Shown: one piece after another, positions 51,850-61,900 of the stretch
Numbering within the stretch: the stretch's first letter is position 1
How the letters are laid out: every line of letters starts with the position of its first letter
Origin: Flectonema sp. DT1601
Taxonomy: Eukaryota; Euglenozoa; Diplonemea; Diplonemida; Diplonemidae
Reading direction: 5' to 3'
DNA: 64,000 nucleotides
NCBI GenBank assembly: GCA_964019425.1
Contig: OZ025784.1
Coordinates: 1,240,001-1,304,000, forward strand
Notes under the pieces: generated by a model
The model's input: the letters and a program-made list of their open reading frames with translations, nothing else
Database searches by the model: none
What the model was told of the DNA's origin: nothing
Position numbers and translations under genes: made by a program

Positions 51850-52642
51850 TTATTGTATTCTCAGAAAGACTCTTTTAATCCTGTAGAATAAGCAACTGAT
51901 TAAACAAGAGTAATCTGTTAACAAAATAAAAATCAAGTTGGTGCAGTCCAAAACAACTCGCTGATAACTAAGCAGCTTAAGAACAGAAACACGACGAGGT
52001 ATTGAAGAACTGTTTACAACTATACCATAAAGTGGAATCTTTCTCAAAAGCCGAACCGATACGTCCTTAATTGCTGCTTTGCCAGGATCTGAGAAGAAAA
52101 ACAAATTGAAGTAAGACGAATGGAAATGAGTTCGGGAGGGGGAAAAGCTACAAACGTCAAGAACTTAAATACAACATTTCCTCATTCAAGAACAGGTGTT
52201 TTTTTGTCAAGATGAAAGGATGCTGATATACTCTCAAGAGATCTGCAGTACAATAACACCAATCTCCTGCTGTCTTCGGTACCTACTTATCAAAGACTGC
52301 AGCACTTCTATTTCCAGAACAGTGCAACAGAACACAAAACGACAATTATCTCATTCAAGGATCGCCACAAGGTATGTGCGATAAAATTAAATTATTAAAC
52401 AACACAGATCGGAAAGCAAACATTCAAAAGGGAGGAAAAGGTTTGCACGAAAATTATTGGAAAACGAGAAAAAAAAAAAAAAGAAAAAAAAATTCGGGGC
52501 AAAATATATACTAAGCAAGAAGAATGCGGAAAAAAAAATCAATTTTCTCCTTTAATTCTTTCGGATACGCCAGCTGGCGGTAATGTAAGTTACGCACGCA
52601 GAATTAACAACTCATGGATTTGAGTGAAATGGTCCAGCAGGT
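51850..52642. other. Intergenic spacer with open but uncharacterised stretches
   Basis: The minus strand has a 3' splice-like TTTTTCTTCTCAG near 52090 and an open stretch below it that ends just before the coiled-coil gene; this may be leader sequence. An A-rich tract lies near 52465-52490. No gene supported. Confidence 0.5.
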
Positions 52643-55420
52643 CTACAGTGAGATTGCTGTTTGTCCTCTAGGGATAGAAAAGTCTACGTGTCCGGATGCT
52701 TCAGAAATAGTAGTCGATTTCCCAACAAGAACATCATGCAAGTAGTTGATTAGTGGACGAGGTGATGTGGAAGTGTCAACGTGAAAGTCTGCGTAAGTTC
52801 CTAACCCAGGTGGTTTACCAACAACTCCTCCAGAGAGATCAGAAGATGAGATGTGAACAGTGGGTATGAAGGGATGTCCAAGTTGAAGAGAGGTAGTCTT
52901 TGATCCAACCCACCAAAGTAAAAGATGGCATCCAGTACTTACTAAGCCTGTTAACTGTTCAGAGTATGACATCACACTCTGACAATCCATTATATGAAAT
53001 CCTTTACAATTATCCTTTAGAACTTCAGCATACGCAAGTGTACAAGGTAGACTAGCAGATGGCTGATCATCAATAAGTAGCGATGATATAAATGCCGCTG
53101 ATTCTAAAAGTTTTGATCCTTTCGTAGTCACAACAGACCCACCGTTTCCAATAATCATTTTACACACATTCGCCAGTTGTAATGCTTCAGTATCAGTTGG
53201 TACGTCCTTTACGAGGAGTCCCATTGAGAACGAAGATGATTTTGGTCTTTCGTGTTCTTTTAAATCACTAAAATAATCAGAGACCTTATTACAAATACGT
53301 TCAACTCCTCCATCTTGTTGGACAGATCCCCATCCGTATAAATGTTCTGCGTCTCTTCCAATTTGAGAAAGGAACCAGTCGTTGTGGGTTTTTTCACAAC
53401 CGTGTTCCATGACATAGGCGTTGCAGACGTAAGGGTGGCGGATGTGGCCTGTTAGAATTCGAGACATGAAACGATCGAATTGCACTCCTCCTCCACCTCC
53501 ACAACCTTCAGTGTGAGGGATAAAATGATAATGGTATTCTGGATTAGATTCATTTAAACGCGTGGCAGCCATTCCAGCTATTTGAGAACTACACAAAGAA
53601 GTTGGTAACACCAGTCTGACTCTTCTCATGTCATCAGCAACGTTATTTATCCACTCAACAGATTCAACATTTCCTTTTGTAATCTCTAATGAGGATGCAG
53701 ATATCAAGTCTTGCATGTAGTTTGGTGTCTTTTCCAAATCTTCGAGTTTCTTTCCTTCTTCGTTGGCCCAATTTCTCCAAATTGAAACCTGATAATGTCC
53801 GCTGAGTTCTCCTTTACAAGGAGACCCCTCAGAGATTGATACTGCTTGTGCTAAAACTTTTGCTGACATGACGTCTCTTGGGACTCCATCGTTGAGTTCA
53901 CCAGCGTTGACGTCCATATCGTTTGAAAGGATTGAATACCTACCCGTAGTTGTTACAAACTTTAATGTTGGAACTGATGGAAAGTTAGTAATTGCTCCAT
54001 TCCCAGTAACGAAGAATATTAAATTACATCCTGAAGCAACTTGACCAGCGATACTCTCGAGATCATTTCCTGGAGAGTCCATAAAGAAGTATCCTCTTCC
54101 ATTTCCTAACCTCGACTCAATCGATTCTCCATAATCAAGACAGCCAGTTAAACATGTTGTCGGAGACTTCTTTCTTGAAGCACCCAATGACTTTAGTACA
54201 ATGTTGTACAAACCTCTAAATAAATTACCACCTGATGGATTTCCAGAAGCATTCTGACCGTGTCTACCTGCGTACTCCATGTAACGGGTAGTGAGGTTTA
54301 AAAAGTGTTTTGCTACGGAAAGGTCTTCACAGTTATCGAGAATGTACGGTTCTGCTCCTACCAACTCAGGTGTTTCTGCGATTACCGCACAGCCGCCTAA
54401 TTTAATTAATTTTTCACAAATAATTCCGACTAGAGGATTGCCAGTCACTCCTGAGAAAGCATCAGATCCACCACATTGCAAGGCAATCTTTAGATGAGAA
54501 AATGACTGCGGAGTTCTCTTCGTGTCATCAGTGTTTGCTAATTCAACAGCTGAATCCACAACAGTTTTTAAATCAGAAGCCCAATCAGAGGTTCTGGTCA
54601 CGATTCTATGAGGAACATGATTAATACGATCTCCTAATAGTTCTCTGAAGTCACTTTCAGTTATTTGAGGTTCAGTTTCATCAAAAACAACAATCGCTGC
54701 CGCAGTATTACAATGTAGAAACACACCCTTCAGAACACTTAGGATTAAGTGGCGATTGTTTTGTTTGCCTGCACCTCCTTCATTATGACTAAATGCACAG
54801 ATGCGATCAACAGTAGCGTCATCTGTTTTACTGTTTGAGAACTTTGTTGATGCTCGTTGTTCTGCAGTTCGGACGAATCCCGAACTGTTAACTGTCGCTC
54901 CGATGATTAAAACACAATTTCTGGTACCAACTCCTCTGTTGTGAGGTCTCATAAAACCATTCCAAGTGTGGTCTAAATGATCAGGTGAGAGTTCTACCTG
55001 CTTCCCCGGAGTAAACTTTTCTTCATCAAGACTAAAAGCAGCATCCACTGACGTGTCAGTGTCTTTAAAGTTTACAGCAGGCAGCTCCCATGTCACTTCT
55101 CTTCTACCCTGAAGAGCGTTAATCATTAAAGAGTTCATGACGTATTCTCCAACTAGTAAGTCACGTTCTGCAATCCCAAATGGGAGTCCCCAAGACATTA
55201 GATATTCACCTTTATTAATTGGCATGAGAGCGAACCTATGACCTTCGAGGATGGTATGCGAAATTCGTGCAGTCTTTCCATCAAAAACGAACTCAGTTCC
55301 GGCGTTAAGCAAACCCGTTGCAATCGCGCAATTATCACCAGCCTCTGCGATGTTCGCTATTTCTGTCAAATCCTTAACGTCAGTCCCCCCTTCCAGGGAT
55401 ATGTGGCTACGCTTTGACAT
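52643..55420 (-). CDS. Double-module UxaA/GarD-like sugar-acid dehydratase
   Basis: 925 residues. Residues about 28-110 form a SAF domain (EFVFDGKTARISHTILEGHRFAL, INKGEYLMSWG). Residues about 155-530 are a UxaA/GarD core (RGVGTRNCVLIIGATVNSSG, FSHNEGGAGKQN, ALQCGGSDAFSGVTGNPLVG, MDSPGNDLESIAGQVASGCN). Such enzymes (altronate, galactarate dehydratases) remove water from sugar acids with iron and are normally about 500 residues. A second, diverged module follows (about 590-925: PHTEGCGGGGGVQFDRFM, AYVMEHGCEKTHND). This looks like fusion or internal duplication. Mainly bacterial distribution makes transfer plausible, but base use looks local. Substrate unknown. Minus-strand TTTATCTCCCTCAG ends 13 bases before the ATG. 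Confidence 0.85.
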   Translation of the reverse strand: MSKRSHISLEGGTDVKDLTEIANIAEAGDNCAIATGLLNAGTEFVFDGKTARISHTILEGHRFALMPINKGEYLMSWGLPFGIAERDLLVGEYVMNSLMINALQGRREVTWELPAVNFKDTDTSVDAAFSLDEEKFTPGKQVELSPDHLDHTWNGFMRPHNRGVGTRNCVLIIGATVNSSGFVRTAEQRASTKFSNSKTDDATVDRICAFSHNEGGAGKQNNRHLILSVLKGVFLHCNTAAAIVVFDETEPQITESDFRELLGDRINHVPHRIVTRTSDWASDLKTVVDSAVELANTDDTKRTPQSFSHLKIALQCGGSDAFSGVTGNPLVGIICEKLIKLGGCAVIAETPELVGAEPYILDNCEDLSVAKHFLNLTTRYMEYAGRHGQNASGNPSGGNLFRGLYNIVLKSLGASRKKSPTTCLTGCLDYGESIESRLGNGRGYFFMDSPGNDLESIAGQVASGCNLIFFVTGNGAITNFPSVPTLKFVTTTGRYSILSNDMDVNAGELNDGVPRDVMSAKVLAQAVSISEGSPCKGELSGHYQVSIWRNWANEEGKKLEDLEKTPNYMQDLISASSLEITKGNVESVEWINNVADDMRRVRLVLPTSLCSSQIAGMAATRLNESNPEYHYHFIPHTEGCGGGGGVQFDRFMSRILTGHIRHPYVCNAYVMEHGCEKTHNDWFLSQIGRDAEHLYGWGSVQQDGGVERICNKVSDYFSDLKEHERPKSSSFSMGLLVKDVPTDTEALQLANVCKMIIGNGGSVVTTKGSKLLESAAFISSLLIDDQPSASLPCTLAYAEVLKDNCKGFHIMDCQSVMSYSEQLTGLVSTGCHLLLWWVGSKTTSLQLGHPFIPTVHISSSDLSGGVVGKPPGLGTYADFHVDTSTSPRPLINYLHDVLVGKSTTISEASGHVDFSIPRGQTAISL

Positions 55421-55448
55421 TGTTACTAAGCTTCTGAGGGAGATAAAC
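55421..55448 (-). promoter_or_regulatory. Pyrimidine tract and AG acceptor before the dehydratase start
   Basis: TTTATCTCCCTCAG on the minus strand, then a 13-base leader and the ATG. No upstream exon is visible. Confidence 0.5.
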
Positions 55449-55883
55449 TAATATGAAGAAAAGAAACGACAACTATCAATTAGATCTATAAATACGTCGT
55501 CAACTCTGCAATGGAATGTCTTGAGAGGAAATTAAATTTAAAATTAAAAATAATAATAAAAACTTTATTACTCCGAAGCGTCATTAGAAAGATGAGATTA
55601 TCGAAACTAATGTTTGTAAATAAATATTAAAAATAATAATCCACATTATGGATACCATGCTGTGGTTTAATTAACCAGTTGGATGACATGCGGCCTGACA
55701 CAGAAGGCTTCCTTTGAATCACACCGCTATCTACATGTGTCCCTTAGTTTAGTAACATTAAGTTAGATATCCTCACGACTGAAGAGCACCATGATTGGGT
55801 TCATCGACACCATAAAAATATTTCTAATTATTTACAACAACAGAAGACTCAGACACATCGATTGTTGAATTAGTTTCGGCAAT
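55449..55883. other. Intergenic spacer
   Basis: AT-rich unique sequence between the lipase stop and the dehydratase leader. Nothing recognised. Confidence 0.6.
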
Positions 55884-58645
55884 CTACGAAGTAAATAATT
55901 CAGCCACGACTTTAATTACATTATCGTCTTCAAGCATTGTATGAGAATCTTTGTAAAGTGGTTTTAGAAAAGAGAATTTCATTGGATTTAGAACGAGTCG
56001 ATGAATAGTGTGATTATTTTCAACATTTAGAATTTCTTTAATGATGTTAACACACATTTCACTTCCAGGGTCTGTTATGGACTGCTTGAATATTCTCGGA
56101 GTTACTTTAAAAAAAGTTGACCTCGACATCGGATTTGATAAATGAGCGAACCTGTCTTCAGGGTATTGCCATCCAGCTCTGTAGGCAAAACCCGTCATCA
56201 ACGTCAACAACAAAAATAAAAATGAAAAAATCCAACTTAAAACCATACAATAATAGTTAAATCTATAAACATAAAACAACATCATTAAAATACAAGTTAG
56301 CATCGGAGGACCGAACATGGTTTCTAAAATTAGTCGTTTAATCTTTTGATATCCATACAATAATAAGAATCCTTTTCCATGTACAACGGACAGCTTAGGA
56401 ACAGTTACGTGTGGTTCATCTTTCGATGTAGTTCTGTTACAATAAGAAACGTATTCCCCCAGAGGTGTTAGTCTCGCATCAATCATCTCCAGGGATGATC
56501 CTTCAGGAACAGTTTCATCATGAGCCATTGCGACATAATAAATCCTCTCAAACATATAAAGTGATTCCTGAACATTGCCATCGTGTAATGCCATTTCCAT
56601 CAGGTAGAATTCAGCATCCTCCTGTTTGGTATTTTTGTTTGTTTTAAATAACAAGAAACCATTCTTTCAATGGATAACTTTGAGGCAGGCAAAAGTCATC
56701 TTCTGATTACAAAAACCATTCAAAACTGAGAAGGTATGTGACTAGCTAATACAACTAAAAGAAGCAATTGAAGATTGGCAGAACACCACCTCATGTGAAC
56801 AAGGCATTCATCACTGAAGTATAATTGATCAATACACCTTGTTATGTTCTTAAGATTGAGTACACTGGTTTTGAGTTTGCATCCGCAAGAAGACTTTTGG
56901 AGAAAAAAAAGGGGAACAACCCATGTGCCTATAATTGGCTAATGACAAAAAAAAGCAAACTACTGGAATCGCCTGTTCACAAGCAAGTGATGTTTATTTA
57001 TTTTGATTCACTGACAGTGTGTATATAGAACAACACTTCTATTCTAATTAATTGAAAAAAAAAAAAAAACGATCTTTTTTTGATTAGTCATCAATATTTT
57101 GTGATTGTTATTTACCACCTCAGTGGTCAAAAGTGATTCTTTTTAAATCTTATATGCAAACTTGTTAGACTTTGGTAAGCTACAGCTACTCGACATCTCA
57201 GTATTTTTTTTTCAGAATAAAATTAAAGGTTTTGTTAGAAGAGAAGTTTAGTAATTAAAAAAGCAACTTATTTTAATCTAAACTATCTAAGAATGGAAAG
57301 AGACATTATCTAATCCACCAGAGGCAGCAATCGGAAACTTGACTAACAGTTCGGATGATTTAAGTACTGCCGACCTTTTTGCTTCGGTCACAAATATTTA
57401 ATAAGTTTTTAATCAACAAGAATCCGAACTACGCACAACCGAGAGTAGCCGACAATGAACATTAGGAGTACCATCAACTCACATTCACCATCTCCAACTA
57501 AACGTTACTATAAACACACACAGAGGATACTTTCAATCTCATAACGGGGTCTAGTCTCACATTCATCAAACTAAACATCTCGAACAGAATAAACAAACTG
57601 TCAGTTACCTTCAGGTACAGAGTCAAGGGTAGTCAACATTATGATGTATTTGAATATTTCAAAAACAAAACAAAAAAAAAACTTGAAAAACACAAACCTG
57701 CAACAACTCTTTCCCTATGAGACCCAGCCTATAAACCAACAACATCTGTCGAAAATATTTTACAACATTTCCAATTTCCGGTGGTTTACGTAATCCCAAA
57801 TGTGGAGTACCAAGTGTAACAAAAGTTTTAAATTGAATCTTCACTGACCCCGTCGTATGAACTATCGAAGTAGGAGATCTAAAGTAATGAAGCGACGCTT
57901 TGACGGCGAGACCACCAATACCGATTCCTGTTAATATTAATTTGTTTGAACAGCAATACGATTAACTGTTAGTCACAACCACCAAGAGGAGGATGTATGT
58001 TCGATTTTTGTAAATTACAACCGTGTTGTATCATAAAAACATAAAGATAATTTAACATTAGTTTTAGATACAGTGACTAAGGGTGATGCGCAACTTAGCA
58101 CATTGACTGTTAGGCATAACCACCAAGAGAGGGGAACACAACATACCTAAAAATGAGACGTTGACAACGGTTCCTTTGTATTCTTTAGTTGCAGACAATC
58201 GAGAAATGAAATCTGCTGTTTTGGTGTAAAGTTTGCGACCCAACAATAAGATGCTGTCATTTCCAATATTACTGGGCACAGTGAATATGGGAAGTATAAT
58301 AGCATTGCCAGACGCAGACACGATCTGTGAGATTGCCAACGACACGGAGTCAGTAGAACTATTTATGTTTTCATTCGTGTACGGATTGTGGATTTTATCT
58401 GTGTATTTCAGCTCCATACGATCACGATCCATTTTAGCTGGGTGAAAGTGTCTCTTTATCTTATCAGGCATGTTGTTAAGATATGGATGTGATGGACCGC
58501 TTTTCTTCTTAAGCGAATTCGTTCTAAAACGAGCGACGACTATCAAATGAATACATCCTTCAGTCGTTCTTTCTCTCTCATCACATTCTACTAAAACAGC
58601 GTTGGTGTCTCGTAGTAGTTCCTCAAGCGATTCGGTTGCAAACAT
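55884..58645 (-). CDS. DUF676-family lipase-like protein, catalytic serine replaced
   Basis: Three exons rebuilt by hand: 58147-58645, 57698-57927, 55884-56621 (499, 230 and 738 bases, exactly in frame, 488 residues). Donors are GTATGTTG and GTTTGTG; acceptors are AACAG and AAACAG. The alpha/beta hydrolase order of the DUF676 family is clear: SFLGIGIGGLAVKA (nucleophile elbow, about 164-177), FKTFVTLGTPHLGL, GKELLQEDAEFYLMEMAL, IYYVAMAHDETVPEGSS (acid residue region), two membrane-type segments near 355-400, and a C-terminal His region (YKDSHTMLEDD). The elbow should be G-x-S-x-G but reads G-I-G-I-G, and the usual HG oxyanion motif near the N-terminus is not evident. It is probably a membrane-bound, non-catalytic relative. 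Intron 1 holds a dispersed repeat; intron 2 is about 1.08 kb. Confidence 0.8.
57990..58105 (+). repeat. Dispersed repeat A, copy 4, inside a lipase intron
   Basis: The repeat (57995-58100) is bracketed by a 25-base direct repeat, ACTGTTAG(T/G)CA(C/T)AACC and so on, at 57965-57989 and 58106-58130, with a few mismatches. This looks like an insertion with an aged target duplication. Without it, intron 1 would be about 80 bases, the local norm. Confidence 0.75.
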
Positions 58646-58989
58646 TCTTTTTTTTTGTGTACTTTAGAAGAAAACAATTACTCAGAATCTGATTAGTAGG
58701 AAAGTAAAATTCATTTCTGAGTGTAATGTTTTTTTTAGCTGGAAAAAAAAAAAAAATGTGAATAAGACTTGCTACCACAACAGAAGTCAATAATAGGCAA
58801 TGTGTAACTATATTGGACGCAGTCCATGTATTCTTCATTTGTGAATTTTAGTTTTTTTTTTTTTTTTTTTTTTTTTTTTCATTTCATTTTCTTTTTTTTT
58901 TTTTTTTTGCTGTTATTTAGTTTTGTATAAAAACATAGCTCTGTTGAGTGGAAGGAGAATAGTAATCCACAACAAAAGAAGTTTTGTAG
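58646..58989. other. Intergenic spacer
   Basis: Lipase leader (minus-strand TTTTCTTCTAAAG acceptor-like site) and T-runs at 58853-58908. Nothing else. Confidence 0.6.
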
Positions 58990-61900
58990 TTACTTTCCAA
59001 CCATTGATGGTAGTCCTCTGAGAGGCTCCATGTTTACAGGTTCTCCAGCCCACCAACTAGGTTCATGAATCTCAGGGAAACCGATCGGTCCAGCAACATC
59101 AGAGAAACCGTGTGACGCAATCCTAGTTTTATATTGTGATTTTATGAAGTAGGATATACACTCTCATAAAAAAATAAAAGATGGTATTCTATACCTGCTA
59201 GCAGCTGTTTTTGTGCTTACCGTGTGACTGCCTGCTCCACCAACATGAGGAGCATGAGGCGTTAAGAATGCCATGTTATATTCAGGTGTAAAACTGCGAA
59301 TATACTAATATTTGTTATTATGGGTTCTCATCACATTTATATTAAAAAAAAATAGTTTATTTCTATTTCCCAAAACCTAGGCATTAAATACTGTTAAGGA
59401 AAAAGCAAATAAAAATATAATACACATATTCTACAACCAGCAGAGAGAATCACTAAAACACAACTAAAAGATAACGAAAGGAAGCACACGAACTAAATCC
59501 ACCACAGTAATATAACAATGTGAATAAGGATTTTTTTTTTTTTAAATTATTAGTTATAGCAATCGCATCTAATTGTTTCAAGCGGATTCTCCGCGAGCTC
59601 AAAGGTGGCAAAGTTTTAAATCTATTCCACCCATTCACAATGAGTTCCCACGAGTCGTACGAGTCAGTCACCTGCACTTATATTTCAACGCGATTTACTT
59701 CTTTCCGAGAAGTTTGCTTTTCACACCTCCGATCTATTTTTTTATTTATTTTTTTTTTTTTTTGTTCTTTGTTGTGGAGTTTAAAAAAGAGTTGACTGCT
59801 ACTACTGCAATTAATGACCGCAATCAATGGTTAGTTATGTTTGCGGATATTTTTCAAAAAAAAAAATTACATACCATCGTCTCCGGTGGATTATAGTGTC
59901 TGTATGCTTTGGTTCCACCAATGCCACTGAAAATTGTTACGAAGTACGATGCGAAAGTTATTCCTATTTTAACCCCGTCAGACAAACCTCCATCTGACGG
60001 AGATGGAGTTACCGGAGCCAAAGTTGGTGGGGCAGGTGTTGGAGCGATGTCACACATAGTTCCATTACTGCAAGTATCGGTATCGTTATCCCAATTACAT
60101 TGTACTCCCTGTTTTTTTTGGTATTTTATTATTACGAAGATTTTGGAATAATTTTTTTTTTTTTTAAAGAAAAATAATTAACCCATTACGGACGGGGGTA
60201 AAACCCGGTTTTTTGACTTTTTTTGAAAAAAGAGCTAACGGGGAAAAGGGGTAGGGGGGCTCGGAAAGGTGATGTGACAAAGTGAACCGCCATTGCCTGC
60301 CCGTTAAAAATACACACACATTCACCACCTAAAGGGTGAACAGAACAAATGAAAACACCACCAAAGACAAAAATAAGCTCAGTTCTTATGACTCCCTGCG
60401 CCTCTTCAATTTTGATGTTGTTGTGAGTGCAGGGGTCTTCCCCTTCGTACATTCTTCCCGGATAGCACCTCCCGACACAGAGGTGGTGGTATGGGACGCA
60501 AATGTTCTCCCCTTTGTAAGATTTAAGTGGTATTTGCCAAAACAGGGTGCAGGACACATAAAAACCTTACACCCCTGGCATCCATAAGTAGTCCTCACTC
60601 GAGTATTGTGATACTTACATTGTTTAGCAGCGCCAAATATTGATGGATAGTGCTCAGTGGTGCTGAACATGTGTGAAAAGTGCGAACCCGAGTCAATAGT
60701 AGATGTAGTATTGGTTGTCTTGTCTCTCGACGTCCCGTCACTGACGAGTTGCATAGCGAGCTCCTCTACATACCGTATGTAGGTACCAGTATCCTTACCG
60801 CATTTCTTTTGAAGGGTAAACGTGTTGAACATTGAAACTTTCAGCAAGTAGTCGAAAACCTTTAGATGCCATCGTTTAGTTTGAAGGTTTCTGTTCGCCC
60901 TTCCCTTCACGCTATCCATCAGGTTAACACCTCCCATCGTTTTGGTGTACCTGTCTACTTGCACGGTAGTTTGATCGGCACTTTTTCTTTTTTATTTCTC
61001 TTCCTAATCCAGCGATATACATCGACACAGTGCTCACGTAAGGGAAGAGTACTGAAAAGATGCACATCCTTTGAGTCTCTCCACTTTATATGGTGGATGC
61101 CGTGCTTGACTGAAGGTAAGAAGCAGAAAGATTCTTCGGTCTTTCTTTCACTTCCGATTTGCTTAGTCGTCCCGGTCCAGGGGTAGCCTTCGGTTTTGTA
61201 ACATCAACAGAACTCCCTTTCCGTTCCATCAGGCTGTTCCAACACAGTGGAACCCTTTCGCTAACATCAAAACAAGAAATGCGTATGACGAATTGAAATT
61301 GTCAAACGTCACCCAATGCCCTTTATTATTATGGGGTTTAACAAGACTATGGACATAAGAAGCAGGAATGTGTTTGTTAGCAGTGTGGAAATTACGGAGA
61401 AAGCATTTCAGTTCACCAACTTCTAGTGACTTCATGGACGTCTCTTTGTCAATCGGGTAGGCAAGAGTGTGTCGAAATATCATTTTAAGCACATGATCAG
61501 TGAAAATGAGTTGGATGCCTTCAATTCGCTCATTTCATTAGAGTCGCTCACAGGGTAACGAAACTCGGATAGCGCGCCTCCTCGTGGTGTTACCTGGATG
61601 CACCTTGTGTGTAACTAGAGTGCTGACGTATTGTTGTTGCTGTGTATTCTTTTACCCCCGTTTTATTTTCCGGTAGCCTAACCTTTAAAAAAAAAAAAAA
61701 AAGGACAACATAGCAGAAGGTCAGGTGATCCGGCCCGGGAGACTCAGGCACCCAGAGCTCACAGGGGCCACCGGGTTTTTATTTTTTCCTTAGTGGCATG
61801 ATTTCCCTTTACCCCCATTTCCTTCAAACTTCCCCCGTTTAGTCTTTTCACGCATGGGGGGATTATAAGTTCAGGTCGCCTGAAATGTATTAACAGTATC

